From Mesorhizobium comanense (lineage in GTDB: Bacteria; Pseudomonadota; Alphaproteobacteria; Rhizobiales; Rhizobiaceae), in the NCBI RefSeq assembly GCF_005503535.1, contig NZ_SCNN01000023.1, forward strand, positions 28,424-92,423: a stretch of DNA of 64,000 nucleotides. The letters run 5' to 3'. The notes below the pieces were generated by a model. The model was not told the DNA's origin, did no database searches, and worked only from the letters and a program-made list of their open reading frames with translations. Made by a program: the position numbers and the translations under genes. Below, one piece after another: positions 18,738 to 28,271 of the stretch; position 1 is the stretch's first letter; the number at the start of each line of letters is the position of its first letter.

Positions 18738-19525
18738 TATTTCTCTCCGCCGAATTTGAAGAAGCGCGCCGTGAGCAGCATCAGCGCCATCGATACGACA
18801 ATGATGATGGTCGAGACCGCGTTGATCTCGGGCGTGAAGCCCTTGCGGATCGCGGCGTAGATTTCGACCGGCAGCGTCGTCTGGCCGGGCGTCGACAGGA
18901 AGTAGGAAACGACGAACTGGTCGAACGAAACGGCGAAGGCGAACAGCCCGCCGGCGATGACGCCCGGCATGATCCAGGGCAGCGTGACCCGGTTGGTCAC
19001 CTGCCACTGATTGGCGCCGAGCGAGCGCGCCGCCTCTTCCAGTTCGGGTGCGAAGGTCTGCAGGCGAGCGGAGACGACGACGATCACATAGGGCAGCGCC
19101 AGCGCGACATGGCCAAGCAGGATGGCGAACAGCCCCCGCCCGATGCCGACGCCGAAGAAGAAGATCAGCATCGCCGTTCCGGTGATCAGCCAGGGAATGG
19201 CAATCGGCGGAAACAGCAGCGCCTGCAACAGCTTCTTGCCGCGGAATTCATAGCGAAAGAGCGCCAGCGAAGCCGTGGTGCCGAGCACGACGCAGATGAT
19301 GGTGGTGATGACCGCGATCTTGAGGCTGTTCCAGGTGGCCGAGATCAACTGGTCGTTCTGCCAGAGCGAAGCATACCAGTCCGTCGTCCACTCGAATGGC
19401 AGCTGGTAGAAGGGCGAGGCGTTGAACGACATCAGCGCCATGATGATGATGGGCAGATAGAGGAAGGCGAGCAGCAGCCAGACATAGATCCGGCCCAGCC
19501 ATTCGAGGATGCGGGTGGTCATCAT
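18737..19525 (-). CDS. ABC transporter permease, PotC-like
   Basis: A 262-residue inner-membrane permease. The EAA loop reads ELEEAARSLGANQWQVTNRV. Its start overlaps the previous permease stop (TGATG), showing tight coupling. It pairs with the 19525-20391 permease to form the channel of a polyamine-type importer. Confidence 0.92.
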
Positions 19526-20391
19526 CAGGCGGCCCTCCGCAGCACCGGCGATGCAACCGCCAGGATGACCAGCACGACGGCCAGCAGGATGAAGGACAGC
19601 GCGGCTCCCAGCGGCCAGTTGAACACGGCGACGAACTGGTCCTCGATGACAGTGCCGTAGAAGGTGCCAGTGCGACCGCCGAGGATGCGCGGCTCCATGA
19701 ACGAGCCGACGACGGGCACGAAGATGAGAGCGGCCCCGGCCACCAGCCCCGGCATCGACAGCGGAATGATCACCCGCTTCAGCACCTGCAACCGCGAGGC
19801 GCCGAGCGAGCGTCCGGCTTCGATCAGCGAGTCGTCGATCGCTTGCAGCGTGAGGTAGCAGGTCAGCACCATGTAGGGCACGTAGGAGTGCACCAGGCCG
19901 ATGATCACGGCAGGATAGGAATACATGAGATCGATGTTGATCTTGAACGGCAGCACGGCGTTGAGCGCGGCGTCGAGGATGCCGCCTTCGCGCAACACCA
20001 TGGCCCAGGAGAAGATGCGCACCAGCCCGTTCGACCAGAATGGCAGGATGACCAGCAGGAAGATCGCCTCGCGGCTGCGCCCTTTCAGCACCTTGGCCAG
20101 CACATAGGCCGCGGGATAGCCGATGACGACGCACCATAGCGTCACTTCCAGACCGAGCCTGAGAGAGGCCAGCAGAAGCGTCAGGTAAAGGCTCTGCGAG
20201 AAGAAGGCGGCATAGTTGCCAAGCGTGAAGGCCCAGGGCTTTCCCGTCAGCGGCAGGTCGGTCATGAAGGAGAAGAACACCATGGCCGAAAGCGGCAGGA
20301 AGATCGCCACGGTCAGCCAGAGATAGGCCGGCGCCAGCAGCGGTAACGCCTTGCCCAGCCCGCCGCGCGATGCGGCCGCACCCTCTGCCAT
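19525..20391 (-). CDS. ABC transporter permease, PotB-like
   Basis: A 288-residue inner-membrane permease with about six membrane segments and an EAA loop (LIEAGRSLGASRLQVLKRVI). It belongs to the PotB group and lies after the binding-protein gene with a 67-base gap. The substrate is not determined by sequence, but the group handles cationic or acidic small molecules such as polyamines, opines and amino-acid derivatives. Confidence 0.92.
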   Translation of the reverse strand: MAEGAAASRGGLGKALPLLAPAYLWLTVAIFLPLSAMVFFSFMTDLPLTGKPWAFTLGNYAAFFSQSLYLTLLLASLRLGLEVTLWCVVIGYPAAYVLAKVLKGRSREAIFLLVILPFWSNGLVRIFSWAMVLREGGILDAALNAVLPFKINIDLMYSYPAVIIGLVHSYVPYMVLTCYLTLQAIDDSLIEAGRSLGASRLQVLKRVIIPLSMPGLVAGAALIFVPVVGSFMEPRILGGRTGTFYGTVIEDQFVAVFNWPLGAALSFILLAVVLVILAVASPVLRRAA

Positions 20392-20458
20392 GATATCCTC
20401 CTCCCCAGGATTGGAAGGACCAGCCGGCGTGAACCGCCGGCTGGTCCGGGCGTGAGCC

Positions 20459-21520
20459 TTACTTCACGTCGACCTTGAGCTGCTGCCAGAGCGCAAGATA
20501 GGCCTCGCGCTGGGCGTCGGTGATCGGCGCCTGGAACTGGATGCGCTTGGCGACATCCGGATCACCCATGACCTTGCGGTTGAAGGCATCCTCGGGCAGC
20601 GCCTCGACGGCCTTGGTGTTGGCCGAGACGGGGGCGCCGACCTTGGTGACCCATTCGACGTAGAATTTCGGGTCGATCATGTAGTTGATGAAGGCCTCGG
20701 CTCCAGCGACATTCTTCGAGCCGACCGGAATGGAGAAGGCATCCAGCCAGGCGACGGCGCCCTCCTGCGGAATGACCAGCGAGACCGGCAGTTTGAAATG
20801 GGTCTTGGCGCGGTCGGCCGAACCGCTCCAATAGGTGCCGATATCGATCTGGTTGGAGGCGACCATCTGGTTCCAGTCGTTTTCCGAGCTCCAGAACGTC
20901 TTGATCTGCGGCATCAGCGAGGTCAGCTTGGTCTTGACCGCGTCCATATCCTTGATGTCGTTGATGTTCTGGCCGGTGGCGATGGCGCCGAATTGGACCG
21001 CCTCGACAGCGTCGTCGCGGATGACGACGCGGCCCTTGTGGGCGGGATCCCACATCTCGGCGATCGACGTCGGCGGCTTGTCGAAGGACTTTTCATTGAT
21101 GGCGAGCGCCGTCAGGCCCCACACCCACGGCACGCCATAGACCTTGCCGTCATGGTCGAGCATGGGCGATCCCGCCTTGTCCTTGCTGATATCGGCGTAG
21201 TTCGGCAGCTTGGAGGTATCGATCGGCTGGATCAGCTTCTCGGACATCGCCTGGTCGTTGAAGGCGGCGTTGATCATGACCACGTCGTAGAGACCGGGAT
21301 TGGTCCTGAGCTTGGTCAGCATCTCCTGTTCGGAATTGAAGAAGTCGTTGACGACCTTGTTGCCGGTCGCCTTCTCGAAGGCTGCGATTGCCCAGGGCTC
21401 GTCGGCGCCATAACCCTTCCAGTTGAGCACATGCACTTCGGCGGCGCTCGCCGCCAGCGTGAGCGCGGTGGTAAAGACGGCGGTCGCCGTCAAGAGAGCA
21501 GTCAGTCTCGGCATGCGCAT
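20459..21520 (-). CDS. ABC transporter periplasmic binding protein, PotD-like
   Basis: A 353-residue periplasmic binding protein. The signal peptide ends near LAASAAEV, then VHVLNWKGYGADEPWAIAAF, characteristic of PotD/PotF-type proteins. It should define what the operon imports. Its neighbours, an ADP-ribosylglycohydrolase and a sugar kinase, suggest a ribosylated or glycosylated ligand rather than a plain polyamine; this is inference. Confidence 0.9.
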   Translation of the reverse strand: MRMPRLTALLTATAVFTTALTLAASAAEVHVLNWKGYGADEPWAIAAFEKATGNKVVNDFFNSEQEMLTKLRTNPGLYDVVMINAAFNDQAMSEKLIQPIDTSKLPNYADISKDKAGSPMLDHDGKVYGVPWVWGLTALAINEKSFDKPPTSIAEMWDPAHKGRVVIRDDAVEAVQFGAIATGQNINDIKDMDAVKTKLTSLMPQIKTFWSSENDWNQMVASNQIDIGTYWSGSADRAKTHFKLPVSLVIPQEGAVAWLDAFSIPVGSKNVAGAEAFINYMIDPKFYVEWVTKVGAPVSANTKAVEALPEDAFNRKVMGDPDVAKRIQFQAPITDAQREAYLALWQQLKVDVK

Positions 21521-21559
21521 GTTGGTTCCTCTCTGTGTTTGCCCGCTTCCCGGGCTTTG

Positions 21560-22543
21560 TCAGGCTGTCTGATGGGCCTTCCGTGTCTGGCCGGGCACAT
21601 CGGTCGAAGGACCGTCGGCCTGGCTCAGGAAAGTCTGGATCTCCGCATCGGTCGGTGCCGATGAGCCGCCATGACGCGTCACCGAAATCGCGGCCGCCGC
21701 ATTGGCGTAGCGCGCTGCCTCGAACGGCTGCGTTGCGCGCGACAAGGCGCTGACAAACGCGCCGATATGGGTATCGCCGGCGCCATTGGTATCGACAGCC
21801 TCGACCTTGAAACCGGGAATGGTTTGCTGAGCGCCGCCGGCCAGCCTGATGTGGCAACCCTTGGCGGCCGAGCGGATGACGACACCAGCAGCCTGCGGAC
21901 AATGGTCGGCCAGAAGCCGTGCCGCGAGGCTCTCGACATCGCCAGGCCCGGCGATTTCGGCGGCCTCCGTCGCGTTGCAGCTCAGCCAATTGGTGCGGGC
22001 AAGCACGCGCGACAGAATGGATCGCGGAATATCGGAAACAACCGGCGTCGGATCGAAGACGAAAGCAACGTCCGCCGGCAGCGCTTCTATCCAGCTGGTG
22101 AGCGCATCACGGCTGCCGGGATAGCTGAGCGTATAGCCTGACGCGAACACCCAATCGCCTTGCACGACCGTGACGGACGCCATCATGGCGAGGCTGAGAA
22201 TGCTCTCCGCGCCGGGCCACGACACGAAGGTGCGTTCCGCATCGCTGGAGATCATGGCGACGCAATTGCCGCTGTCCATAACAGGCGATGGCGGCGTCAG
22301 CGTCTCGATACCTTCGCTCGCGAACGCGGCGCGCAGGAAATCACCGTTCGGCCCGGCGCCAAGCTGGCCGCCGAACACCACCGTCATGCCGGTGCGGGCC
22401 GCGGCGACCATCATGTTGAAACCGCCGCCGGCGACCTGCGCATAACTCGATGCGGTCTTTTCCGTGCCGGACGCCGGCAGGGCATCAATGCGGTAGACAT
22501 AGTCGACCACCGCGCTGCCGATATGGACGAGGCGCCCGTTCAT
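21560..22543 (-). CDS. PfkB family carbohydrate kinase
   Basis: A 327-residue ribokinase-like kinase. The N-terminal GG motif (QVAGGGFNMMVAAARTG) binds sugar, and the C-terminal DTNGAGDTH (251-259) carries the catalytic base D257 and anion hole. It overlaps the ADP-ribosylglycohydrolase gene by four bases, so the two proteins are made together. A likely role is phosphorylating a pentose or nucleoside released by the hydrolase. Confidence 0.9.
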   Translation of the reverse strand: MNGRLVHIGSAVVDYVYRIDALPASGTEKTASSYAQVAGGGFNMMVAAARTGMTVVFGGQLGAGPNGDFLRAAFASEGIETLTPPSPVMDSGNCVAMISSDAERTFVSWPGAESILSLAMMASVTVVQGDWVFASGYTLSYPGSRDALTSWIEALPADVAFVFDPTPVVSDIPRSILSRVLARTNWLSCNATEAAEIAGPGDVESLAARLLADHCPQAAGVVIRSAAKGCHIRLAGGAQQTIPGFKVEAVDTNGAGDTHIGAFVSALSRATQPFEAARYANAAAAISVTRHGGSSAPTDAEIQTFLSQADGPSTDVPGQTRKAHQTA

Positions 22544-23583
22544 GCCGCGGCGTCCTTGCCAGAACCCGTCTTGCCGGCCGTCGCCATCCGCGCCGCGACA
22601 AGATCGGCGGCAAGCGTGCGAACCTCGGCCATGTCGATGCCCTTGAGGCCGGCCACGCGATCCCCCGGCAAGCGTGAAAACCCGGTGCAGGCGCCGGCCA
22701 TGCCGGCCGCGATGGCGCCGATCGTATCGGTGTCGCCACCGAGATTGGCGCTGATGATCGCGGCCTGCCAGGGATCGCCGTCGGCAGCTTCCAGCACCGC
22801 GAAGGCTGCCGGAACGGACTCCTGGCTGGCGACCCCGGTGCCGACGAGGTCAGTGATCAGCCGGATCGCGTCCTTCACCACCTTTCCGCGCACCAGGTCC
22901 CGCGCCCACACGATGCGGGCCGCGATGTCGCCGCCGGTCACCCAATGGCCAAGCGTTGCCCCTCGCCTTGCGGCGGCAACCGCGCTGTCGGACGCGGCCC
23001 GCCAGTCCCCGCCAGCGACCCCGCGGCTGACGGCGGCGGCGACGGCGCTCGCGGAGGCAATCGCGATCGACGTGTTGTGCGTCGCCCGGCAGGTTTCCGC
23101 CACCTTGGCGACGAGTGCGTCGAACGGCTCCGGCGGCATCATGATGCCGACCGGCGCGATGCGCATGGCCGCGCCATTGGTGTCGCCGCCCCGCCCCGCC
23201 TCTTGTGCCGGCACGCCGTTGTTGATGGCGTCGATGGCGCGCTTTGTCGACGGCCCCAGCAGATCGTAACTGCCGCGCGCCTTGACCTCGCGCTCCCAGT
23301 CGAGCAGCGCGTTGACCCAGCGTGCATGGTCGAAGCGCTCGCCCGATTCAACAAGAATGCGGCCGAGCAAGAGCGCCTGTTCGGTGTCGTCGGTTATGGT
23401 TCCGGCCAGCAGGCCTTTCGACACCGGATGCTCGGCGAAAGGAGCGACGAAATCCTCGACATGGCCGTAGAGTTCGGCGATGCGGGCCGGTGACAGAAGC
23501 TGAGTCGGCATGCCGAGCGCATCCCCCAGCGCGCCACCGACAAGCGCGCCCTTGGCGCGATCGAGCATTGCATTGTCCGGCAT
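22540..23583 (-). CDS. ADP-ribosylglycohydrolase family protein
   Basis: A 347-residue DraG/ARH-fold hydrolase that cleaves N- or O-glycosidic bonds to ADP-ribose or related ribosides. The metal-ligand residues are visible: T64-D65-D66 in TITDDTEQA and D284, D286, T287 in LGGDTDTIGA. No nitrogenase-regulation gene is nearby. The gene sits between a GntR regulator (3-base gap) and a PfkB kinase (4-base overlap), so it most likely serves catabolism of an imported riboside rather than protein modification. Confidence 0.9.
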   Translation of the reverse strand: MPDNAMLDRAKGALVGGALGDALGMPTQLLSPARIAELYGHVEDFVAPFAEHPVSKGLLAGTITDDTEQALLLGRILVESGERFDHARWVNALLDWEREVKARGSYDLLGPSTKRAIDAINNGVPAQEAGRGGDTNGAAMRIAPVGIMMPPEPFDALVAKVAETCRATHNTSIAIASASAVAAAVSRGVAGGDWRAASDSAVAAARRGATLGHWVTGGDIAARIVWARDLVRGKVVKDAIRLITDLVGTGVASQESVPAAFAVLEAADGDPWQAAIISANLGGDTDTIGAIAAGMAGACTGFSRLPGDRVAGLKGIDMAEVRTLAADLVAARMATAGKTGSGKDAAA

Positions 23584-23586
23584 CGC

Positions 23587-24312
23587 TCAAAACCTCATAT
23601 GCAGGGCGAAATGGGCGGGATTGAGCAGGCTGGTGACATATTCGATCGGCCGCTCGTCAGCCGCGCGCGTCAGCCGGCGGCCGCGCAGGAACGGCGTGCC
23701 TTGCGGGCATCCCAGTATGGCGGCGTCGCCGGCGTCGAGCATCTCGATGTCGACCCATTCCTCGCCATGGTCGGGCACAAGCCCCGCCCCGCGCAGCGTC
23801 TGGTGCAACGAGCCTTCACGCAAGCCGCGCAGCGGCACGTCCTCCAGTTCAGGCGACAACGGCAGCCGGCTGCGCTCGATGGAAATCGCATGGCCGTCGC
23901 TGGCGTTGGTGCGCACGCGGTCGACGGCGATGAAGAACGGGCTTTCGATGCCGAGCAGAACGGCCAGGTCGGCATCCTCGATCACCTCCAGCCGCAGCGT
24001 CCTTGTCTCGGCATTCGCGCCGGCATCGGCGAGCGCCCGTGACCAGCCGATGGCGTCATCGACAGGCTTGCCGTCGAAAGTGACGAAGGAACCAATGCCG
24101 ACCTTGGTGGTGATCAGCCCGCGGCTGGACAGTTCCTCGAGGCCCTTGCGGACCGTGTTGCGGCTGACGGAGAAGCGCTGGACGAGCTCGTTTTCGCTTT
24201 GCAGGCGATCGCCGAAGCCGAGAACGCCGGAGCGGATTTCATGTTCGAGAACGGTCGCGATCTGCTCGGGCTTGCCCGTGCCGGGAGACAATTGAACCGC
24301 GCGCCGCTTCAT
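23587..24312 (-). CDS. GntR family regulator (HutC/UTRA subfamily)
   Basis: A 241-residue regulator. The N-terminal winged helix (residues ~17-75, with LQSENELVQRFSVSRNTVRK) is followed by a UTRA ligand-binding domain typical of HutC-type regulators. It is the first gene of the leftward operon, three bases ahead of the ADP-ribosylglycohydrolase. A palindrome just upstream of its start is a likely autoregulatory site. Confidence 0.92.
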   Translation of the reverse strand: MKRRAVQLSPGTGKPEQIATVLEHEIRSGVLGFGDRLQSENELVQRFSVSRNTVRKGLEELSSRGLITTKVGIGSFVTFDGKPVDDAIGWSRALADAGANAETRTLRLEVIEDADLAVLLGIESPFFIAVDRVRTNASDGHAISIERSRLPLSPELEDVPLRGLREGSLHQTLRGAGLVPDHGEEWVDIEMLDAGDAAILGCPQGTPFLRGRRLTRAADERPIEYVTSLLNPAHFALHMRF

Positions 24313-24320
24313 ATGCGTAC

Positions 24321-24350
24321 CTGTTCAGTGAACCTGTATAGTCCTGTTCA
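24321..24350. promoter_or_regulatory. Candidate GntR operator
   Basis: The inverted repeat GTTCAGTGAAC (24323-24333) is followed by CTGTATAG and a further CCTGTTCA half site. It lies 10-40 bases upstream of the gntR start, where it would overlap the promoter of the whole operon. Palindromes of this size with A/T-bearing half sites are usual for HutC-type regulators; binding is inferred. Confidence 0.5.
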
Positions 24351-24501
24351 ATATATCGGCAAGACGGCACTGTCAACGAGGTGGCGGAGGCTGGCGTGGC
24401 ATGGACGTCGGCCGACCGAAGCCAGAAGCCTCAACCGAAGCCAGGGAGCCTCACTGGAGTTCCGGGTACGCCGGCCCGGGCCGGACCTCAACGTGATGCT
24501 A

Positions 24502-24541
24502 GGGCAAAAAGAAAGCCCGCTCCGGGAAGCCGGGGCGGGCC
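24502..24541 (-). terminator. Rho-independent terminator
   Basis: An 11-base stem (24515-24525 with 24530-24540, one G-T pair) has a GAAG loop. Read leftward it is followed by TTTCTTTTT. It would end the transcript of the small DUF3309 gene at 24722-24886. Between it and that gene (24542-24721) I see nothing else. Confidence 0.75.
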
Positions 24542-24721
24542 TTGGAGGAGGATAAGGGGTGGGACCCTCTCCTCTTGTTTCCACGGGGGGTGTGGACCGC
24601 ATTCAATATAGGTGAGTCTCGCCCTTCAGCGGATCACAAGCCTGCCTGCTTTCATCACGATCCGGTGCGCGACGGCATCCGCGTGGTCACGACAGCGCGA
24701 GCGCCCATGGCAACCACTCGG

Positions 24722-24886
24722 CTAGATGCGCCCGAGCACGACAAGAATGATGATGATCAGCAGCACCAGCCCCAGCCCGCCACCGCCATAATAGCCGGTG
24801 CCGTAGAACGGTCCGCCGCCCAGGCCACTGAAGCCGCCAAGCAGCGCAATGACAAGAATGATAATGAGGATTGTTCCAAGGCTCAT
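24722..24886 (-). CDS. DUF3309 family small membrane protein
   Basis: A 54-residue protein with two hydrophobic segments around a Gly/Tyr-rich loop, ending in GLGLVLLIIIILVVLGRI, the hallmark of DUF3309. Such proteins are common and of unknown function in Rhizobiales. GAGCGGGAAATC lies upstream of the ATG at 24886. It is monocistronic with its own terminator. Confidence 0.8.
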   Translation of the reverse strand: MSLGTILIIILVIALLGGFSGLGGGPFYGTGYYGGGGLGLVLLIIIILVVLGRI

Positions 24887-25256
24887 GATTTCCCGCTCCT
24901 GTATGCGCTGGTGCGCCGATTGGACATCGCGTGATGCGATGTTCGAAAACGAGAACGTCCGAGCAGCCCTGCCGTTCCAATCGTCATGGAGCCATGTGTC
25001 GATTTCGCCGGCAAAGGAAATCCCTGCCCCGCGAGATGAAAAGCTTGAAGATTGCAACCCGCGATACCCTCGGCCGGGCAAGCCGCCATCGGCATCCAGG
25101 TTGAGAGAGGCGTGAGAACAAGGTCGCGGAAGCGCAACAGAGGCGTAGCAGAAAGCCCGCCTGAACGGCGGGCTTTCCAACCGGCCGGAGGCCAGGAGAG
25201 TGCGCTTCAAAGCCTCGCGGCTGGTTTTCCGCACTTCCCTTCCGGCACCCTTGGCC
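24887..25256. other. Intergenic region with terminator
   Basis: This 370-base gap holds the promoter side of the DUF3309 gene and, at 25151-25177, a hairpin serving the next gene. I see no supported coding sequence in either direction. Confidence 0.5.
25151..25177 (-). terminator. Terminator hairpin of the Gly-rich secreted protein gene
   Basis: AAAGCCCGCC (25152-25161) pairs with GGCGGGCTTT (25167-25176) in a perfect 10-base stem with a TGAAC loop. It lies about 80 bases beyond the stop of the leftward gene at 25257. The U-tract is short (CTTTCT), so efficiency is uncertain. Confidence 0.6.
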
Positions 25257-25868
25257 TCAGCGGCGCGCGATCAGCAGGCAGAGCTGGCGCAGGTCGCGAT
25301 CATAGGTGCCTTCGCTGCTGAGCACGTCGGCGCAACGCTTCTTCATCCTGGCCAACTGGTTGCCCGACATCTGGGCAACGACGCCCGGAAGATTCGGGTG
25401 GCCAGGATTGCTCGGGTTCGACGGATTGCCCGGATTGCTGGGGTTGGTTCCGCCACCGACACCCACGCCGACACCGACGCCAAGTCCGCCCGTGCCGCCG
25501 ACATTCGCGCCGAGGCCGGCGCTGATGCCGTTCGACCCGCCGACATTCGCGCCCAGGCCCGCATTCACACCATTGCTGCCGCCGACAGAGGCGCCGAGCC
25601 CGGCGCTGACGCCGCCCGAGCCGCCGACATTCGCGCCGGCCCCGGCATTGACGCCGCCACTGCCACCGACCGAGGCGCCGACACCGGCACTGACACCACC
25701 GCTGCCGCCCACCGAGGCGCCGACGCCGGCGTTGACGCCGCCGCTGCCGCCGACGGAGGCGCCTACACCAACGCCAATTCCGCCGGCAGCATTCGCGGGC
25801 ATCGAAAGAACGACGATTATCGCACTACCGGCCAACACGCTGGCGACTGTTTTGATCATGGAAGCCAT
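25257..25868 (-). CDS. Secreted glycine-rich repeat protein
   Basis: A 203-residue protein with a signal peptide (cleavage near MPANAAG). About eight tandem units of roughly 14 residues follow, with consensus GVGASVGGSGGVNA, then a Gly/Asn/Pro linker (NPSNPGNPSNPSNPG). The C-terminal ~45 residues hold two cysteines (KKRCADVL, LRQLCLLI), possibly a disulphide-held anchor. The ATG at 25868 follows CAGGAGAG. The repeats suggest a surface or matrix protein; the function is unknown. Confidence 0.8.
   Translation of the reverse strand: MASMIKTVASVLAGSAIIVVLSMPANAAGGIGVGVGASVGGSGGVNAGVGASVGGSGGVSAGVGASVGGSGGVNAGAGANVGGSGGVSAGLGASVGGSNGVNAGLGANVGGSNGISAGLGANVGGTGGLGVGVGVGVGGGTNPSNPGNPSNPSNPGHPNLPGVVAQMSGNQLARMKKRCADVLSSEGTYDRDLRQLCLLIARR
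25455..25785 (-). repeat. Tandem 42-base coding repeats
   Basis: Inside the Gly-rich secreted protein, DNA units of about 42 bases encoding SVGGSGGVNAGVGA-like blocks are repeated about eight times with few changes. Units differ mostly by N/S and V/L exchanges. Such near-identical repeats can change copy number by slippage. Confidence 0.8.
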
Positions 25869-26361
25869 AACACTCTCCTGTTGTCGTTGCGCTAAGGCAG
25901 TCGGCATGCAGCCGATTGCGAACTGAAATACGCGACAGAAGAGGTTCAGTTTCAATGCGGATCTCAATTGTAAAAATGATGGTATTCGTTGTAGAAATAC
26001 AGAAATAACAACAGTAGTAAAAATATATTATATCTGTAAAAAATATTATGGCCGAAAATACCGAATTATCGGTATTATGTGAAATTGAGAAGGAAAAACG
26101 ATTTTTATGAGAAAGTCGGAAACAGCTGAAGCTGGGCGACTCCAACGTCCATTTCTAGAACCATTGTAGCCATAAATTACGCAGCAATAACCCTTGCATC
26201 CCAGAGAATGCACAGGACGCAAGGAGATGCTTTGGATAAATCTCGCAGGAGCAAGAGGGTTTGCGCGGCAGCAGGCCATTCGATGCGCCGCTGGCTGACC
26301 TGAAGCCAGCCGGATCGCCGCCGCGTCTTGATCGTGGTGTTCTAGAATATGCTGGGTGTTC
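25869..26361. other. A/T-rich intergenic region
   Basis: A 490-base gap is strikingly A/T-rich between about 25960 and 26110 (for example AAAAATATATTATATC), unlike the surrounding GC-rich DNA. It must contain the promoter of the Gly-rich secreted protein. At its right edge a perfect hairpin GGGTGTTCT/AGAACACCC (26354-26372) straddles the stop of the methyltransferase gene and may terminate it. No credible gene was seen. Confidence 0.5.
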
Positions 26362-27087
26362 TCAGAACACCCGAGGCAACAGCCTGTAGCGAACGCGTTC
26401 CATGTAGGCGCGATATTCCGGCTCCGCGGCCAGCAGCGCTTCCTCGCGCAGGATGCGATACAGTTGCAGATAGGTGATCACCGCATAGACCGCGAGGTTG
26501 TGGAAGGAGAAGGCCGACAGCAGGAACAGCACGTGGCCGGCAAGATAACCGGCATAGATCGGGTGACGCACAATCCGGTAGGCGCCGCCCGTCATCACGC
26601 CGCGATTGGCAGGCAGGATGGCAAAGGAGCGACCCAGCGATATCTTGCCCCAGATGACGAACCAGAGCGCCAGGAACTGCAATGGCGCGGCGACATAGAC
26701 GGGGATGAGTGCGATGCCCGGCTTCAGGCTGATCAAGGCAACCCCGAAACTGGCCGTCACCGAGACGATGACCGTAAGCGGATTCCAGTCACGCGTTGCC
26801 GGGCGCCGCGACAAAAGCAGCCAAGTGAAGGTGAGTATCTCGGAAATCGCAACCAGTGCGGCATTGATCCGCGTGGGATCCTCCACCACCTGGTACATGC
26901 CGCGGTAGACGAACAGTCCCGCGCAGGCCAGCGCGCAGACGCGAAAAAAGCCTTCGCGCAGGTCGATCAGCATTTCGCGTTTTCGCGCGGCGGAGAAAAC
27001 TCCGCCTTCGTCGGCATGCGAAAGCGCGTCACTTTTTGATGTGAGCAAGGCAGGCACCCCGTGATCCCCTCGAAGTGACCTTTGCAC
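26362..27087 (-). CDS. Isoprenylcysteine carboxyl methyltransferase-like membrane protein
   Basis: A polytopic membrane protein of up to 241 residues. The C-terminal half carries the ICMT/PEMT signature GAYRIVRHPIYAGYLAGH and, later, REEALLAAEPEYRAYMERVR. These enzymes use S-adenosylmethionine to methylate small lipophilic substrates or lipids; the bacterial substrate here is unknown. Several start codons are possible; MLIDLREGFFRV at 26973 would begin directly before the first helix. Confidence 0.82.
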   Translation of the reverse strand: MQRSLRGDHGVPALLTSKSDALSHADEGGVFSAARKREMLIDLREGFFRVCALACAGLFVYRGMYQVVEDPTRINAALVAISEILTFTWLLLSRRPATRDWNPLTVIVSVTASFGVALISLKPGIALIPVYVAAPLQFLALWFVIWGKISLGRSFAILPANRGVMTGGAYRIVRHPIYAGYLAGHVLFLLSAFSFHNLAVYAVITYLQLYRILREEALLAAEPEYRAYMERVRYRLLPRVF

Positions 27088-27254
27088 GCAACCATTGCCG
27101 GCCGGTTAACCGGCAGACCGGATCGCGACTATCGCGTGGAAATGGCCTGTGCCGCGTCGGCGCCGGTCGTGCGCAACCTCCTGTTTCGTGTCTGCCTGCC
27201 CGGCGTCAGACGCACTCATCAAAGGTATCTGTCACCGGGCTACGCGGATCTGCC

Positions 27255-28271
27255 TCATGCCAGATACTGGTTGGTGAAATATCCGCCAAAATCAGGCAGT
27301 TGCGTCAGAGCTTTGGCATCCGCGTCGCGCAGGATGCCCGTGGCAAACAGGTAGGAGCCGATCGCATCCATCTTGGCCGGATCCATGGTGCCGATGGAAC
27401 CGCTCTTGCCGCGCAGGAAATGCCCGTCGACGAGCGCCTTCAGCGAGGCATCTATCAACGCCGGATTGGTCAAGGCATCCTTGTTGGCGGCGATCAGCAG
27501 GGCCGCCGCCTCGCCGGCATGATCGACGGCGAACTGATAGCCGCGCCGCGTTGCCTGGACAAAAGCCGCCGCCAGCTCCGGATTTGCCTTCAGATAGGCC
27601 TCGCTCGACGAGATCAGCGTCGTGTGCTCGTCCGGTACGCCATAATCGGCATAGACGAAGCTGCGCTGCTTGACGCCCTTGAGCTCCGCCTCCACGCCCT
27701 CCCAGGTCGAAACCTCGAGGGTGAAGTCCACGGAGCCGTTGGCCAGCGCCTCATAGGCGGAGGTGCCGAGGGTCACGGTCTCGAAATTCCCCTTGCCGCC
27801 ATCGTGGCGGATGATGGTCGAGATCAGCGCGTTCTCCCACGCACTGCCGAAACCGCCATAGGTCAGGCCGTCGAGATCCCTGGGGCTTTTGATATCGCTG
27901 CGCGCGGCATTGAAGACTAGCCGGCCGGTCTCGGACTGCACCACGGCATAAACAGCCTTCAAGTCGGCCCCGCCGGTTCTTTGGGTAAACAGGCTGATGG
28001 TGCCGTTGATGCCGAAGTCGGCGACATGGTTGGCGACAAGCGTCCCGGCGCCGGTGTCGCTATAAGGAAGAATGTCGACCTCGATCCCGGCCTCGCGATA
28101 GAAGCCTTTGTCGCGCGCGACGAACAGCCCGATGTGGTTGGTGTTGACCGTCCAATCCAGCGCGACGGTGACCTTCGGCGTCGCCGCGAAGGAGCGCTTC
28201 GCTCCGGCAACCAGCGGCAGGCTGCCGGCAAGGGCAAACAGCAGGGCCTGGCGACGCGTTATCTCAGTCAT
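27255..28271 (-). CDS. thiY: Thiamine-precursor ABC transporter binding protein (ThiY/NMT1-like)
   Basis: A 338-residue periplasmic protein of the NMT1/THI5-like family that binds formylaminopyrimidine or HMP-type thiamine precursors. A twin-arginine-like signal (TRRQALLFALAGS) is followed by KVTVALDWTVNTNHIGLFVA, the family signature. The ATG at 28271 overlaps the ATPase gene by eight bases. The whole operon is under a TPP riboswitch, which supports the assignment. Confidence 0.88.
   Translation of the reverse strand: MTEITRRQALLFALAGSLPLVAGAKRSFAATPKVTVALDWTVNTNHIGLFVARDKGFYREAGIEVDILPYSDTGAGTLVANHVADFGINGTISLFTQRTGGADLKAVYAVVQSETGRLVFNAARSDIKSPRDLDGLTYGGFGSAWENALISTIIRHDGGKGNFETVTLGTSAYEALANGSVDFTLEVSTWEGVEAELKGVKQRSFVYADYGVPDEHTTLISSSEAYLKANPELAAAFVQATRRGYQFAVDHAGEAAALLIAANKDALTNPALIDASLKALVDGHFLRGKSGSIGTMDPAKMDAIGSYLFATGILRDADAKALTQLPDFGGYFTNQYLA

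Noticed and set aside
22540..23583. DraG, the nitrogenase-activating ADP-ribosyl hydrolase
   Set aside because: The fold and metal residues fit, but there is no draT or nif gene nearby and the neighbours are catabolic, so the specific name is not used.
25455..25785. CRISPR array
   Set aside because: The regular 42-base repeats have no unique spacers and are in frame within a secreted-protein gene.
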